Shown here piece after piece: positions 32,064 through 41,748 of a DNA stretch of 64,000 nt. The stretch spans positions 1-64,000 of the forward strand of contig SVGY01000006.1 in the NCBI GenBank assembly GCA_015056145.1, written 5' to 3'. This DNA is from Clostridiales bacterium (GTDB taxonomy: Bacteria; Bacillota; Clostridia; Christensenellales; Aristaeellaceae). Under the pieces are notes generated by a model that was not told the DNA's origin, made no database searches, and worked only from the letters and a program-made list of their open reading frames with translations. Position 1 is the stretch's first letter; each line of letters starts with the position of its first letter. The position numbers were made by a program, and so were the translations under genes.

Positions 32064-34337
32064 TCACTCAAAGCAAATCAACACGGCCTGTAGGCCTTTG
32101 AAAAAATCCTGTACGTCCTTTCCGCTGCGGCTGTTCAGGGCGTCGATGGGTAGAGAGATCAGTAGGGTTCCGTCAGCGTCGATGGCGTATTGCCAGCCGC
32201 CGTCGATGTTTTCCGGCGCAGTGGGCATAATCACCCGGTCGCCGGCCAGCAGCAGCGTAGCGCTTTCACCGAAGGAATCCTTGCTGCGGAAGATGCGGTA
32301 GCCCTTCGTCCACAAATCTTTTTCCAGTTCGTAGGTAGTTTTGGCTACGGATACCGCATGATAATTCATGGGCTGAGCCTGCGCCAGAAGATCGCTGGTA
32401 CTCTTGTAGGTGAGCGTCTGGCTCTGGTTTGCCAGATTGCCGCCAACAGAAAGCTGGCACTGAATGGTAACGGGCTCTTGCGATACCGCCAGATAGTTTT
32501 GCCTGCACTCAGTTCCGTTCACCAGCAGAACATACTTCTGGTCAGGATCAGCCAGCAGGGGCTCGAAATAAATGCGGTCGCCAAACTTTTCTGCTGCAAG
32601 GCCCTCCAGCAGCATTTCCCCGCCCGGATGAAAATCGTCATTCTTTGGAGAAATTCCCGCATAGCGGTAGGCGTATTGCTGGCCGAAAACAGCATCGTAA
32701 CTGAGCAGGTCATAGGTCTCATCCCGATGGTTTCCGTCCTGCCGCAGCTTCTCCACATGGTGGAAGAAAGGATCATCATTGATGCCAAGGGTTTCCAGCA
32801 CATAAGGCATCAGCTGATAGGCATACATATCCTCGTTTCCCGCAAGGTCGTCCTGATTGCTCCAGATAAAGTAGGGCACCCGATGTACCTCATCGCCAGA
32901 AAGCGGAATCCCCAATTCTTCGTATACGTCTCTTCCGAAGGGCGGCAGATGATCGCTGAAGTATACCACCACCACCGGTTCAGGATACTCTTCCAGCTGC
33001 GTGATCCAGTTTTCCAGGGCTTTATCCGTTTCACGGAGAAGATAGCAATAGTTGGCCAGGTTCAGCTCTGCGGTGGCAGAAAAAGAGTTGGAAAAGGGCG
33101 TATCTGCGCCGTATTTCTTCCGGAAATCCGAATAGGTGTAGCCGCCGTGGTTCTGCATGGTAATCAGGAAAATGAAATCCCGTTCATCTGTGCGGCTCAT
33201 CTGCGCAAGGGCAGAGTCAAAATGATCCTGATCGCTGACATATGTTCCCCTGATGGTAAAATGACGATTGGACGTATCGGTGGTCATAAGGCTGTTGAAA
33301 CCAAGCTGTGCATGATTGCGGAAGCGGTTGTAGTACACTCCTTCATGCCAGTGAATGGCGCTGGCCCTGTAGCCCTTGCCCCGCAGAATGCTGGCAACGC
33401 TGTTAACAGGCGGCAGGCCCATGGTATAGGGATTGCAGGAATACCGGGAACATATGCCGGTAAGCACCTCAAACTCGGTTTCGCTGGTACCTCCGCCCAC
33501 TTTGGGCACGTTGATCGTACCGGTGATGCACCGGGGCATCAGTTCCTGGTAAAAGGGCATGAGGGTATCGGTAAAATCCACATATCGGGACAGCGTCGGC
33601 TGATCCACAAATGATTCGCCCAGCACGAGGATAATGTTGGGCTTGTAGGCGGCACGGGTTGCACTTTTCTCGCCCTCAATGGCCTGATAGGCTTCCTCCA
33701 CGCTTTGCTGGCTGTAGTTCTCCGCCCTGCTGCTCAGCCGCAGTTTTTCCGCTGCAACGGCAGTATACAGGCAACCCTTGTGCTCCGCCTGGTGAATCAG
33801 ATCCAAGCGTTCTATTCCGGCAGGCGTCTGAAACCGGAACAGCATCGGAGTAGCGATTACCAGCACAAGCCCCACAAGGGCTTTCCACCACTCCGTTTTT
33901 TCCGTTTTGGTTCTGATAAAAATGCAGCCAGCGGCAATAAACAGCACAGCGATCACGCCAGCCGCCACAAAAGCCCAGATGTTGATGTTGAATCCGCTGC
34001 CCTCCATAACGTTCATAGCTTCGCTGAGCTGTGTGACATCCGTGATAAGCACAGGCTCCAGCCGGAAGGCCATCTTGTAATGGTTGCTCAAACCGAGCAT
34101 TGCGCACAAAAAGCACAGGATCGTATACAGAATCATCTGCACACGGTGGCTGCGGAACACATACAGCAAACAACAGATACCCACAAACAAAAGCCAGGTA
34201 AGAAAAAACGGCAGGGGCTCACGCAGCATCCAGCCCAAAGCCCTCAGGGCATCCATGCGGACAAGCGATTCCAAAATAAATACCGGCAAAAAGCCTGCGC
34301 TCAAAAGAATCAGCAGTTTTTGCCACCCTTTTTTCAC
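32064..34337 (-). CDS. LTA synthase-family phosphoglycerol transferase / sulfatase-fold membrane enzyme
   Basis: 757 residues. Four or five N-terminal membrane helices (to about residue 165) carry an extracellular sulfatase-fold domain. ILVLGESF places a metal-binding Glu (E241); GGTSETEF has the nucleophile threonine (T284); YFSDHLPP holds the Asp-His pair, and MQNHGG another His. This is the lay-out of LtaS and related enzymes that move phosphoglycerol or phosphoethanolamine to envelope polymers. A long C-terminal tail (about 560-757) is unusual in LtaS. The neighbouring pyruvyl transferase, LicD and flippase fit an envelope-polymer cluster. Confidence 0.88.
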   Translation of the reverse strand: MKKGWQKLLILLSAGFLPVFILESLVRMDALRALGWMLREPLPFFLTWLLFVGICCLLYVFRSHRVQMILYTILCFLCAMLGLSNHYKMAFRLEPVLITDVTQLSEAMNVMEGSGFNINIWAFVAAGVIAVLFIAAGCIFIRTKTEKTEWWKALVGLVLVIATPMLFRFQTPAGIERLDLIHQAEHKGCLYTAVAAEKLRLSSRAENYSQQSVEEAYQAIEGEKSATRAAYKPNIILVLGESFVDQPTLSRYVDFTDTLMPFYQELMPRCITGTINVPKVGGGTSETEFEVLTGICSRYSCNPYTMGLPPVNSVASILRGKGYRASAIHWHEGVYYNRFRNHAQLGFNSLMTTDTSNRHFTIRGTYVSDQDHFDSALAQMSRTDERDFIFLITMQNHGGYTYSDFRKKYGADTPFSNSFSATAELNLANYCYLLRETDKALENWITQLEEYPEPVVVVYFSDHLPPFGRDVYEELGIPLSGDEVHRVPYFIWSNQDDLAGNEDMYAYQLMPYVLETLGINDDPFFHHVEKLRQDGNHRDETYDLLSYDAVFGQQYAYRYAGISPKNDDFHPGGEMLLEGLAAEKFGDRIYFEPLLADPDQKYVLLVNGTECRQNYLAVSQEPVTIQCQLSVGGNLANQSQTLTYKSTSDLLAQAQPMNYHAVSVAKTTYELEKDLWTKGYRIFRSKDSFGESATLLLAGDRVIMPTAPENIDGGWQYAIDADGTLLISLPIDALNSRSGKDVQDFFKGLQAVLICFE

Positions 34338-34435
34338 GGCGATACACCTTCTTATTTCCTTACAGAATCAAATCTTTTATATTCTATCATAAACTGATAA
34401 AATGTACAAGAAACGGAAACCTTCCCAGGGCCACA

Positions 34436-34472
34436 GCAAAAAACCAGTCCCGGTATGGTTCCGGAACTGGTT
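34436..34472 (-). terminator. Terminator of the LRR-LicD-pyruvyl transferase unit
   Basis: AACCAGT-CCGG with CCGG-ACTGGTT (34442-34472), followed by TTTTTT on the minus strand, 24 bases past the last stop. Confidence 0.9.
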
Positions 34473-34495
34473 GATTTCATTTTGATCCATCCGCA

Positions 34496-35623
34496 TCAGC
34501 AGCACAGTGTCTGAAGCGCTTCCTCCATAATTCCCAGCGAGCGTTCTCTTTCCGCTGCGATCCGCTCGTGCACGGCGGCAAAATCCACAGGCGGGGGCAG
34601 CAAACCGTCGTTTTCGGTCTTGAGACAGTCGCCGATCTGCATGATGTTCAAAAGCTGAGCGATCTTGGTATCGCACTGCTCCCGGGAAAAAACGCAGAAG
34701 GGCGTATTGTGCTGTACCGCAAAAATCATGCCATGGTAGGAATTGGTCACCATGAAGGCCGCATGCTTCACCAGGGAAAGGAACTGCTCTACTCCTGCCT
34801 CGTAGAACATGCGGTGACGCTTGGCGTTTTCTGCCCGGAGGCTGATCTCCACGATCTTCCAGCCGTTTTTGGCTGCCATTTCCTCTGCGTAGGCCTCCAT
34901 AGCCGGGTTGTAGCGGCGGGCATACATCAGCAGATATTTACCCTCTTCCTGAGGCTCTGCGGTAATGGGGGCATAGCTTTCCGGTGGCAGAAGCAGCGTG
35001 GGGTCGATCACTTGCGTCACCGGCACATTTGTGTGGGCCTTCACATAGGGCACCATGCCTTCTTCCCGCAGGGCGATGTAACGGAAGTTGCTCAGCCGCT
35101 GATTGAGCAAGGGATACTGCTCCTCCGTGAATTTCGCATCACCGAAGCTGGCTGCAAAGGCTACGCTGTTGCCCTTCATGGAGGGATAGTTGGCATAGTA
35201 ACCATCGTCAAAGCCGAATTCGTTTACGCAGAAAATAGTATCGCTGCCGCAAAGGAAGCCGTCGATGTGGTCGTTTTCTACACACTGGTCAAAATTGCGG
35301 GAGGTATACTTGCCCTGGGTAACGGCGCATTCCGTGCGATAAAACCGGTTGAACTCGTCGTAGTTTTTCCGGATGGCAGGCAGCGTCAATTCGCAGAGGC
35401 GGCGTGCCTCCGGATCCTTGTCCCACATGTTTTTCATGGGGTTAAGAGTATCCTTGTCCGCAAGGATGTCCGGGCAGTAATCCACCATTTTGGCCTGCCA
35501 GCGGCCCTTGCCCAGGGCGTTCACCGCCTGCTGCATGGCCCAGGACTGCAATGCAGAGCCATAATTGGTAAAATTGCAGTACAGATTATAACTGATGATT
35601 CCGAAGGTGGCGGGGGTTTTCAT
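34496..35623 (-). CDS. Polysaccharide pyruvyl transferase family protein
   Basis: 375 residues of the CsaB/PF04230 type. The N-terminal motif FTNYGSALQSWAMQQAV and C-terminal NSYHGMIFAVQHNTPF are family landmarks. Members add pyruvate ketals to wall polysaccharides or act as related glycosyl transferases; both are soluble or membrane-associated. The Glu/Lys-poor catalytic centre cannot be judged further. The stop of LicD is 41 bases upstream. The substrate is unknown, but clustering with LicD suggests decorations of a secreted glycopolymer. Confidence 0.85.
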   Translation of the reverse strand: MKTPATFGIISYNLYCNFTNYGSALQSWAMQQAVNALGKGRWQAKMVDYCPDILADKDTLNPMKNMWDKDPEARRLCELTLPAIRKNYDEFNRFYRTECAVTQGKYTSRNFDQCVENDHIDGFLCGSDTIFCVNEFGFDDGYYANYPSMKGNSVAFAASFGDAKFTEEQYPLLNQRLSNFRYIALREEGMVPYVKAHTNVPVTQVIDPTLLLPPESYAPITAEPQEEGKYLLMYARRYNPAMEAYAEEMAAKNGWKIVEISLRAENAKRHRMFYEAGVEQFLSLVKHAAFMVTNSYHGMIFAVQHNTPFCVFSREQCDTKIAQLLNIMQIGDCLKTENDGLLPPPVDFAAVHERIAAERERSLGIMEEALQTLCC

Positions 35624-35664
35624 CCTTAAAGTTCTCCCTTTCCTTTTCGGTCCATTGGATTGGC

Positions 35665-36432
35665 TCAGCTTTTCTTTCGCTGGGCGGTATGGGCCGCCAC
35701 CCGCTTGTCTTCCGGCGGGGGAGTCATGTAATCGCCATACTGGCGGGTAAGCATTTCGTCGTAATGGGAACTTACGCTGAGCGCCGTATCCTCAAAGGGC
35801 ACATCCACGCAGGTCAGCGTATACTCCACCGGCCATACACGATGCAGCACCCGGAAATCGCCGTCGGGCACATGCACCAGCGAACCATTTCCCCGGTTCC
35901 ACCGGTCAGCAATACGACGGTACCAGCCCAGTTTCCATTTTTTGGGAAACAGACGGCCCAGGGCATAGGTTCCCATAAGCAGCGGGCGATACTTGGCAGG
36001 ATAGGCGGAATAATCCACCTTGTCCTTGAGCATGCCCTGCAGGGTCTTGAGGGCAAACACCTTCAGCTTGAACCCCATACCAGAGCCCTTTACATCCGCA
36101 TAATGGAACAGATCAATAAAGGGAATCTCGCCGTTGATGGGTTCCCGGGGCACCACCCGGGGCACCCAGGTATCGGTGAGGGTAACGGTATAGCGCTGGC
36201 TTTCCTCCGGGAAAACCTTCAGGAACCGATCCCAGTCCTCTTTTGGGAAAGCAATATCCAGGTCGTCATCCCAGGGAATGAAACCCTGATGGCGGATGGC
36301 CCCCAGCATGGTGCCGCCTGCAAGGGTGTAGCGGATTTCCTTTTCCCGGCAGACCCGGTCCACTTCCTTCATCATGTCAAGAAGTGTTTTCTGTATTTCC
36401 TCAAGCCCGTAGGCATTGTCCGTAAGGGGCAT
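35665..36432 (-). CDS. LicD-family phosphotransferase
   Basis: 255 residues. The signature GGTMLGAIRHQGFIPWDDDL, next to DIAF, is the nucleotidyltransferase-fold motif of LicD proteins, which transfer phosphocholine or another phospho-substituent to teichoic acid or capsule sugars. FIDLFHY and the aromatic-rich second half are also typical. No licA/licC choline genes are in view, so the donor may not be choline. It lies downstream of the LRR gene by 24 bases and upstream of the pyruvyl transferase, in one transcription unit. Confidence 0.88.
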   Translation of the reverse strand: MPLTDNAYGLEEIQKTLLDMMKEVDRVCREKEIRYTLAGGTMLGAIRHQGFIPWDDDLDIAFPKEDWDRFLKVFPEESQRYTVTLTDTWVPRVVPREPINGEIPFIDLFHYADVKGSGMGFKLKVFALKTLQGMLKDKVDYSAYPAKYRPLLMGTYALGRLFPKKWKLGWYRRIADRWNRGNGSLVHVPDGDFRVLHRVWPVEYTLTCVDVPFEDTALSVSSHYDEMLTRQYGDYMTPPPEDKRVAAHTAQRKKS

Positions 36433-36455
36433 GGCTGTATCCTTTCCCGCCTTCC

Positions 36456-37472
36456 TCAGTCGAAGGGGATGTACTTGTTGTTTTTGAACATTTCCGCAAT
36501 GATCAGGTACCTGGGATGGCCCTGCCGCCAGCCTTCTGCGGTGGGATGGTCAATGGCGGTGTAATTGATCTGGCAATTGGGCAACGCTTCCTGCAGACGG
36601 GCGATGTCTTCCTCGCTGATGGGATTGCCGCCCAGCCAGAGCCTCTCCAGCTTGGTCAGGCCCAAAAGGGGCGTAATATCGCTGACGTTGCATTTGCCGA
36701 TGTGCAGGTCGATCAGTTCGGTGCAGTTGGCCAGGGGGCTCAGATCGGTGATCTCGTTATTGATCAGCTCCAGGTACTGCAGATCCGTCTGATTGGCCAG
36801 GGGGGAGATATCGGTCAGGTCGTTGTCTGCCACGATAAGCACCTTCAGCTTGGGCAGGTCGTTGAGGAATTCCAGACTGGTGGCGGAATTATGGCCGATA
36901 TCCAGGCCCAGCAGATCCTGGCAGTACCGCAGGGAGGCGAAATCTTCCTCGGTATAGCGGTTTTTGGTATAGCTGGCATGCTTGGTACAAAAGGCGGTAA
37001 TGTCCGTCCGGAGGGCATGATTGGCCATTTTCACCTTGCAGTTGATCTTTTCAATATTGGGATAGCGCAGGTACAGCTCATCCAGCTCCTCTGCGGTAAA
37101 CACGCGGCCCCAGGTGGTCACGGTTTTGGCATTGGGCAGAAGGTCCAGCGCATCGGTCAGGGTGGAAAGCTCCTCATACTTGGTGTGACTCAGGTCCACA
37201 TCCACCGTATCCCAGCTGACGGTACGTTTGCCCACCCTGATGTGATACTGGATGGTTTTGTCCGGGAAGGTTTCCAGCAGGGTGTGTATATCCGCAGGTT
37301 TCAGGCTCATGTTGATCTCGATCACCGAGCATTCGGAGTTTTCGATCACTTTTATAAGCTCTTTCATCTTGTAGGATTTCTTGATGACCAGCTTGTCCGA
37401 TTCCTCGCCAAGGGTCAGAAGGGGCAGCATCAAAAGGATGCAAAGAAGAACGGCCACTGTTTTCCGAAGCAT
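36456..37472 (-). CDS. Secreted leucine-rich-repeat protein (internalin-like)
   Basis: 338 residues. AGGAGG 7 bases upstream fixes the ATG at 37472; the longer frame to 37577 has no signal. A signal peptide (RKTVAVLLCILLMLPLLTLG) is followed by a domain without repeats (about 30-200) and then four or five internalin-type LRRs (LKVLIVADNDLTDISPLANQ, LQYLELINNEITDLSPLANC, LIDLHIGKCNVSDITPLLGL). The tail ends in GHPRYLIIAEMFKNN. No anchor. It is the first gene of the LicD unit, so it may help target or sense the envelope polymer; this is inference. Confidence 0.85.
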   Translation of the reverse strand: MLRKTVAVLLCILLMLPLLTLGEESDKLVIKKSYKMKELIKVIENSECSVIEINMSLKPADIHTLLETFPDKTIQYHIRVGKRTVSWDTVDVDLSHTKYEELSTLTDALDLLPNAKTVTTWGRVFTAEELDELYLRYPNIEKINCKVKMANHALRTDITAFCTKHASYTKNRYTEEDFASLRYCQDLLGLDIGHNSATSLEFLNDLPKLKVLIVADNDLTDISPLANQTDLQYLELINNEITDLSPLANCTELIDLHIGKCNVSDITPLLGLTKLERLWLGGNPISEEDIARLQEALPNCQINYTAIDHPTAEGWRQGHPRYLIIAEMFKNNKYIPFD

Positions 37473-37570
37473 ATTGCGCCTCCTGAATCTACATAATTGT
37501 CCATTAAAAATACTATCACAACTTTGCAGCAAAGTCCATACGGAACGCCAAAAACCCCCGTCCGCCACAA

Positions 37571-37599
37571 TTGACAAACCCTGCGGCGGGTGCTATCCT
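37571..37599 (+). promoter_or_regulatory. Promoter of the flippase operon
   Basis: TTGACA (37571-37576), TATCCT (37594-37599), 17-base spacer; divergent from the LRR gene. Confidence 0.85.
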
Positions 37600-37641
37600 T
37601 CCATTTGTATCTACTTTTTTATTTGCCTATTCCAAATACCG

Positions 37642-39255
37642 ATGAATTGGAGCGGATCATCCTTGTCCAGCAAAAGCCGTACCGTACGATTTGTGCAGAA
37701 CTTTCTCTCCACGGGGCTTTACCAGGTAACCGCCATGATTATGGGCTTCATCACCCCCCGGCTGATGATTCTCCATTACGGTTCCGAAGTAAATGGCCTC
37801 ATCGTTTCCGTCACCTCTTTTCTGACCTACTTCAAAATGGTGGAGGCAGGTCTGGCTGCGGCGGCTATCGCTGCCCTTTACAAGCCCCTGGCAGAAAAGG
37901 ACCATGCCACCGTAAGCGGCGTGGTTTCCGCAGCCCGCAGGCTTTACAACAAGGCCGGCTGGCTGTTTTCCGCCATGACCATCCTTTTTGCCTTTGTGTA
38001 CCCCTTTGTGGTGCCTGTAACAAATGCAGAAGGCGTTTCCATGACTCACTTCAGCGAAATGCTGCTGATCATGGCCATGGGCATTTCCGGCGCACTGGAA
38101 TTTTTCACCCTGTCCCGCTACCGGGTGCTGCTCACCGCCGACCAGAAAACCTATGTGGTATCCCTGGCAAGCATGGCTTCCCTGCTGCTGAACACCGCCA
38201 TTCTGGTGGCGCTGCCCTTCCTGGGGGCGGACGTGATCACCGTTCGCTTTGCCGCTTCTCTTACCATTCTGGTGCGCTCCGTACTGCTCAACCGCTACAC
38301 TGCCCGCAATTATCCTGAAGTGGATGCCAAGGTGCCGCCGGTGAAGGGCGCCATCCGCAGCCACTGGGATGCACTGCTCTTTGAGCTGACCAATGTATTC
38401 CAGCAGGGCGCAGGCGTTATTCTGGTTTCCCTTATCACCCGGGACGCCGGTCTGCTCAGCGCCTACGGCCTGTACCACATGGTTACCGAAGGCCTCTGGG
38501 GTATCCTCAAAATGGGTACCACCGGTATCTATTCCATCTTCGGCAATCTGCTGGTAAGCGAAAACAAGGATACCTTCCGCAAGGCTTACCGGGACTTTGA
38601 AAGCCTGTATCACTTCATTTGCTGCATTCTCTTCGGTGTGGCCGCCATCCTCATTGTGCCTTTTGTAAACCTTTACACCCACGGCGTTCACGATGCGGAG
38701 TACAATCTGCCCCTCATCGGCATGCTCATCATCGCCGAGGCCCTTACCAATCAGGGCAAGATCCCCCTCAACCTGATGATTTCCTCCAGCGGCCGTTTCC
38801 GGGAAGTGCGTGGCCACTGCATTCTCCAGATCATCGTCACCTCTGTGGCAGGCACGGTGCTGGGCCTTCTTGGGCTCCGCATCAGCCCGGTGATGTCCGT
38901 GGCGGGCATCCTTACAGGCGTCATTCTGGGCAACCTGTGCCGTATCATCTGCAAGCTTTCCTTCGTGCCGGCAAACATCACCGGCGTGCCCTGGCAGGAA
39001 AGCCTCCTGCGCATTGTGCGCATGTTTGTCACTGTTGCCCTAATCGCCGCCCCCTGCCTGCTCTTTGTCAATCCGCCCCAGCGTTTCTTTACCTGGTTTA
39101 TGTACGCTGCTGTACTGGTGATTTATGCCGCCATTATCTCCCTTGCCTCTACCTGGCTTTTCGACCGCAAAGCCTTCCATTCTCTCTTTGGCAGGGCAAA
39201 GGCAATTGCCGCCAGCTTTATCCATCCCCATACAAACAACCGTCAGGAGGACTGA
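37642..39255 (+). CDS. Polysaccharide flippase / MATE-like polytopic membrane protein (Wzx type)
   Basis: About 537 residues with 12 to 14 membrane helices. FVQNFLSTGLYQVTAMIMGF at the start and GYSVLLTADQK-like loops fit the MVF/oligosaccharide flippase family (Wzx), which moves lipid-linked oligosaccharides across the membrane. The start is uncertain: ATG 37642 has no ribosome binding site, while TTG at 37663 has GGAG 10 bases upstream and leaves a leader that fits the promoter. The stop is 4 bases before the next gene's ATG, whose AGGAGG lies within this gene, so they are coupled. Confidence 0.88.
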   Translation: MNWSGSSLSSKSRTVRFVQNFLSTGLYQVTAMIMGFITPRLMILHYGSEVNGLIVSVTSFLTYFKMVEAGLAAAAIAALYKPLAEKDHATVSGVVSAARRLYNKAGWLFSAMTILFAFVYPFVVPVTNAEGVSMTHFSEMLLIMAMGISGALEFFTLSRYRVLLTADQKTYVVSLASMASLLLNTAILVALPFLGADVITVRFAASLTILVRSVLLNRYTARNYPEVDAKVPPVKGAIRSHWDALLFELTNVFQQGAGVILVSLITRDAGLLSAYGLYHMVTEGLWGILKMGTTGIYSIFGNLLVSENKDTFRKAYRDFESLYHFICCILFGVAAILIVPFVNLYTHGVHDAEYNLPLIGMLIIAEALTNQGKIPLNLMISSSGRFREVRGHCILQIIVTSVAGTVLGLLGLRISPVMSVAGILTGVILGNLCRIICKLSFVPANITGVPWQESLLRIVRMFVTVALIAAPCLLFVNPPQRFFTWFMYAAVLVIYAAIISLASTWLFDRKAFHSLFGRAKAIAASFIHPHTNNRQED

Positions 39256-39258
39256 ACC

Positions 39259-40569
39259 ATGCGTTTTGATCAGCGTCAGAATTTTGAACCCCGTCCCTGC
39301 ACCATTCAGACCGGCTTTGTGGAAACCGCTGCTGGCAGCTGCCTCATCTCCACCGGTAAGACCCGGGTCATCTGCACCGCCAGCGTGGAGGAAGGCGTAC
39401 CGCCTTTCCTGCGTGGCCAGAACCGTGGCTGGGTCACCGCCGAGTATGCCATGCTGCCCGCCTCCACCTCCCAGCGAAAAAAGCGGGACGGCATCAAGAA
39501 GGACGGCCGCAGCGTGGAGATCCAGCGGCTCATCGGCCGCAGCCTCCGCCAGGCAGTGGATTTTGAAAAGCTGGGCGAGAGAACCATCACCCTGGACTGC
39601 GACGTGCTTACCGCTGACGGCGGCACCCGCACCGCCAGCATCACCGGTGCCTATGTAGCGCTGGTGATGGCTGTAAACAAGCTGATGAAAGACGGCCTCA
39701 TCACTGAAAACCCCATTATCTCCCAGGTGGCTGCCATCAGCGCCGGCATCGTGGAGGATGAAGCCTTGCTGGATCTGTGCTACATTGAGGATTCCAACGC
39801 CCAGGCCGACATGAACTTTGTGATGAACCACCGTGGCGAATTTATCGAGCTGCAGGGCACCGGCGAAGGTCGTGCCTTTACCAATGCCGAGTTGAACAAA
39901 CTGCTCAGCGCCGGCCGCAAGGGTGTGCGCAACCTGATGAAAGCACAGCGGGAAGCCCTCTGCGGATGTGGCGATCATCTCCTGCCCCTGCCCCAGCTGG
40001 TGGTGGCCACCGGCAACCAGCACAAACTCAAGGAGCTCACCGACCTGCTGAGCGGCGTATGCCTGCCCGTTTCCATGAAATCCGTGGGCTTTGATGAGGA
40101 CATCATGGAAAACGGCTCCACCTTTGAAGAAAACGCCATCATCAAGGCCGAAGCCGTCATGCGTGCCACCGGCCTGCCTGCCATTGCGGATGACAGCGGC
40201 CTTTCCGTGGATGCCCTCGGCGGCGCTCCCGGCATCTACAGCGCCCGCTATGCCGGCGATCATGGCAACGATGAAGAAAACAACCAGCTCCTTCTGAAGA
40301 ACATGGAAGGTGTGGAGGATCGTACCTGCCGCTTCGTATGCGCCATGGCGCTGGCTCTGCCCGGCGAAAAGACCCAGGTATTCCGGGGCGAAGCTGTGGG
40401 CCAGCTTCTGCATGAGTACGCAGGCTCCAGCGGTTTTGGCTATGATCCCCTGTTCCTCTACGAAACCGGCGAAACCTTTGCCCAAATGACCGAGCAGCAA
40501 AAGAACGCCGTATCCCACCGTTTCCGTGCGGTTCAGCTTCTGCGCACCGAATTGGAGAAGATATTCTGA
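39259..40569 (+). CDS. Fused ribonuclease PH and XTP/dITP pyrophosphatase
   Basis: 436 residues. Residues 1-240 are a full RNase PH ([52 protein letters not shown]), the phosphorolytic tRNA 3' trimming enzyme. From residue 247, [14 protein letters not shown], then ADDSGL and GFGYDPLF and SHR give a full RdgB/HAM1 domain that removes ITP/XTP from the nucleotide pool. The junction is continuous with no stop, so both activities are in one chain. Fusions of this kind are found in some Firmicutes. AGGAGG precedes the ATG. Confidence 0.95.
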   Translation: MRFDQRQNFEPRPCTIQTGFVETAAGSCLISTGKTRVICTASVEEGVPPFLRGQNRGWVTAEYAMLPASTSQRKKRDGIKKDGRSVEIQRLIGRSLRQAVDFEKLGERTITLDCDVLTADGGTRTASITGAYVALVMAVNKLMKDGLITENPIISQVAAISAGIVEDEALLDLCYIEDSNAQADMNFVMNHRGEFIELQGTGEGRAFTNAELNKLLSAGRKGVRNLMKAQREALCGCGDHLLPLPQLVVATGNQHKLKELTDLLSGVCLPVSMKSVGFDEDIMENGSTFEENAIIKAEAVMRATGLPAIADDSGLSVDALGGAPGIYSARYAGDHGNDEENNQLLLKNMEGVEDRTCRFVCAMALALPGEKTQVFRGEAVGQLLHEYAGSSGFGYDPLFLYETGETFAQMTEQQKNAVSHRFRAVQLLRTELEKIF

Positions 40570-41084
40570 TGAAACGTGTGATTGCTGTATCCGACTCCCA
40601 TGGCATGGAGCAGCGGCTCCGCAACGTGCTTTTTGCCATTCAGGAGAAGAGCCCTGCTGATGTGGTGGTTTTCCTGGGCGATGGTCTCCGGGAATGGGAA
40701 ACCGTCTCCCAGGAATTGCGCCTGGCCCATCCCGGGATCAAGCTGTACGGAGTCAAGGGCAACAACGATATGACCGCCTTCGGGCCGGATCTGGCCGAGT
40801 TCAAGGTAAACGGCGTTACCTTCATCGCCTGTCACGGGCACCGTTACGGTGTGAAGATAACCCTTGACCGGCTGGAGGTGGAGGCTGTATCCAGGGAGGC
40901 CAAAGTCGCCCTCTACGGGCATACCCACATTGCCGATATCACCAACTATTTCAGTTGTTGCTTCGTAAATCCCGGTTCCATTTCCGGCTGGGGCAGTTTT
41001 GCGCCCGTAGCTGCCGAGGTGCTGGTGGATGAAAAACAGAAGGTCTGCGCCCGCATCATCAACGCCGACGAAATCGGCCTGTAA
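40569..41084 (+). CDS. YfcE/MJ0936-type metallophosphodiesterase
   Basis: 171 residues. Motifs of calcineurin-like phosphoesterases in order: SDSHG, LGDG, KGNND, CHGHRYGV and GHTHIAD. This small MJ0936/YfcE family hydrolyses phosphodiesters in vitro; the natural substrate is not settled. The ATG overlaps the stop codon of the RNase PH-RdgB gene by one base (TGATG), so it is translationally coupled, an arrangement often seen for rdgB and yfcE. A terminator follows. Confidence 0.92.
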   Translation: MKRVIAVSDSHGMEQRLRNVLFAIQEKSPADVVVFLGDGLREWETVSQELRLAHPGIKLYGVKGNNDMTAFGPDLAEFKVNGVTFIACHGHRYGVKITLDRLEVEAVSREAKVALYGHTHIADITNYFSCCFVNPGSISGWGSFAPVAAEVLVDEKQKVCARIINADEIGL

Positions 41085-41086
41085 TC

Positions 41087-41135
41087 AAAGGGAGCTGTCA
41101 CAGCAAACTTCGCTGCATCAGCTCCCTTTTCTTTC
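41087..41135 (+). terminator. Terminator of the flippase-rph/rdgB-yfcE unit
   Basis: AAGGGAGCTG (41088-41097) with CAGCTCCCTT (41119-41128), inner CAGC/GCTG pairing, then TTCTTTC. Confidence 0.9.
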
Positions 41136-41152
41136 TGAAAGGAGGCCTTCCT

Positions 41153-41683
41153 GTGGGCCACAAAATCATCCTCTGCGGCGGCAACGGTGCCGGCAAAACT
41201 ACCCTGGGCAAAGCTCTGGCCTCTGCCACCGGCTGGCCCTTCCGGGATGTGGAGGATTATTATTTTCCTGAAACCCATGCGGACTACAAATTCAGCACAT
41301 GCCGCAGTTCCCAGGAGGTATCCCGGCTGCTGAAAGCCGACCTTGAAGCCCATGAAAACCTGATTTTCGCTTCCGTTCGCTGCAAAGCAGATGTGGATGT
41401 ATCCAATCTGTTCACCTGCGCCGTTTTGGTCCAGACCCCCAGAGAAATCCGCATGCAGCGTGTGCATCAGCGGTCTTTTCAGAAATTTGGCCAGAGAATG
41501 CTGGAAGGCGGAGATCTGTTTGTGCAGGAGAAAGCCTTTTTCGACATGGTCAAGGGCCGCAGCGAAGATTACGTTTCTCAGTGGCTCAGCGGCCTGTCGC
41601 TGCCTGTGCTCAGGGTGGATGGAACAGCTCCTCCGCAGGAAAACATCGGGCGGATCCTTCAGTTCCTGAAAGAATCGGAATAA
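41153..41683 (+). CDS. P-loop kinase of AAA_17/AAA_18 type
   Basis: 176 residues. The Walker A GGNGAGKTTLGKAL near the N-terminus and a shikimate/adenylate-kinase-like lay-out (DVEDYYF, then VLVQTPREIRMQRVHQRSF) point to a small nucleotide or metabolite kinase. The lid region RVHQRSFQKFGQRM is rich in Arg. Substrate unknown; no genes of a pathway are adjacent. The start is GTG at 41153, with AAAGGAGG 9 bases upstream and starting 18 bases after the terminator. It may have its own weak promoter, since none is obvious. Confidence 0.8.
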   Translation: MGHKIILCGGNGAGKTTLGKALASATGWPFRDVEDYYFPETHADYKFSTCRSSQEVSRLLKADLEAHENLIFASVRCKADVDVSNLFTCAVLVQTPREIRMQRVHQRSFQKFGQRMLEGGDLFVQEKAFFDMVKGRSEDYVSQWLSGLSLPVLRVDGTAPPQENIGRILQFLKESE

Positions 41684-41748
41684 TTTTTCACTTTCTTCAT
41701 CCCGATTCCTTCGCTATACTGAAAAAGAGTTTTTTCGGAGGGGATACC

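Noticed and set aside
31652-32093. Open frames of 100-110 codons in repeat array 1
   Set aside because: Same artefact of repeated units; identical translation in both units, no ribosome binding site.
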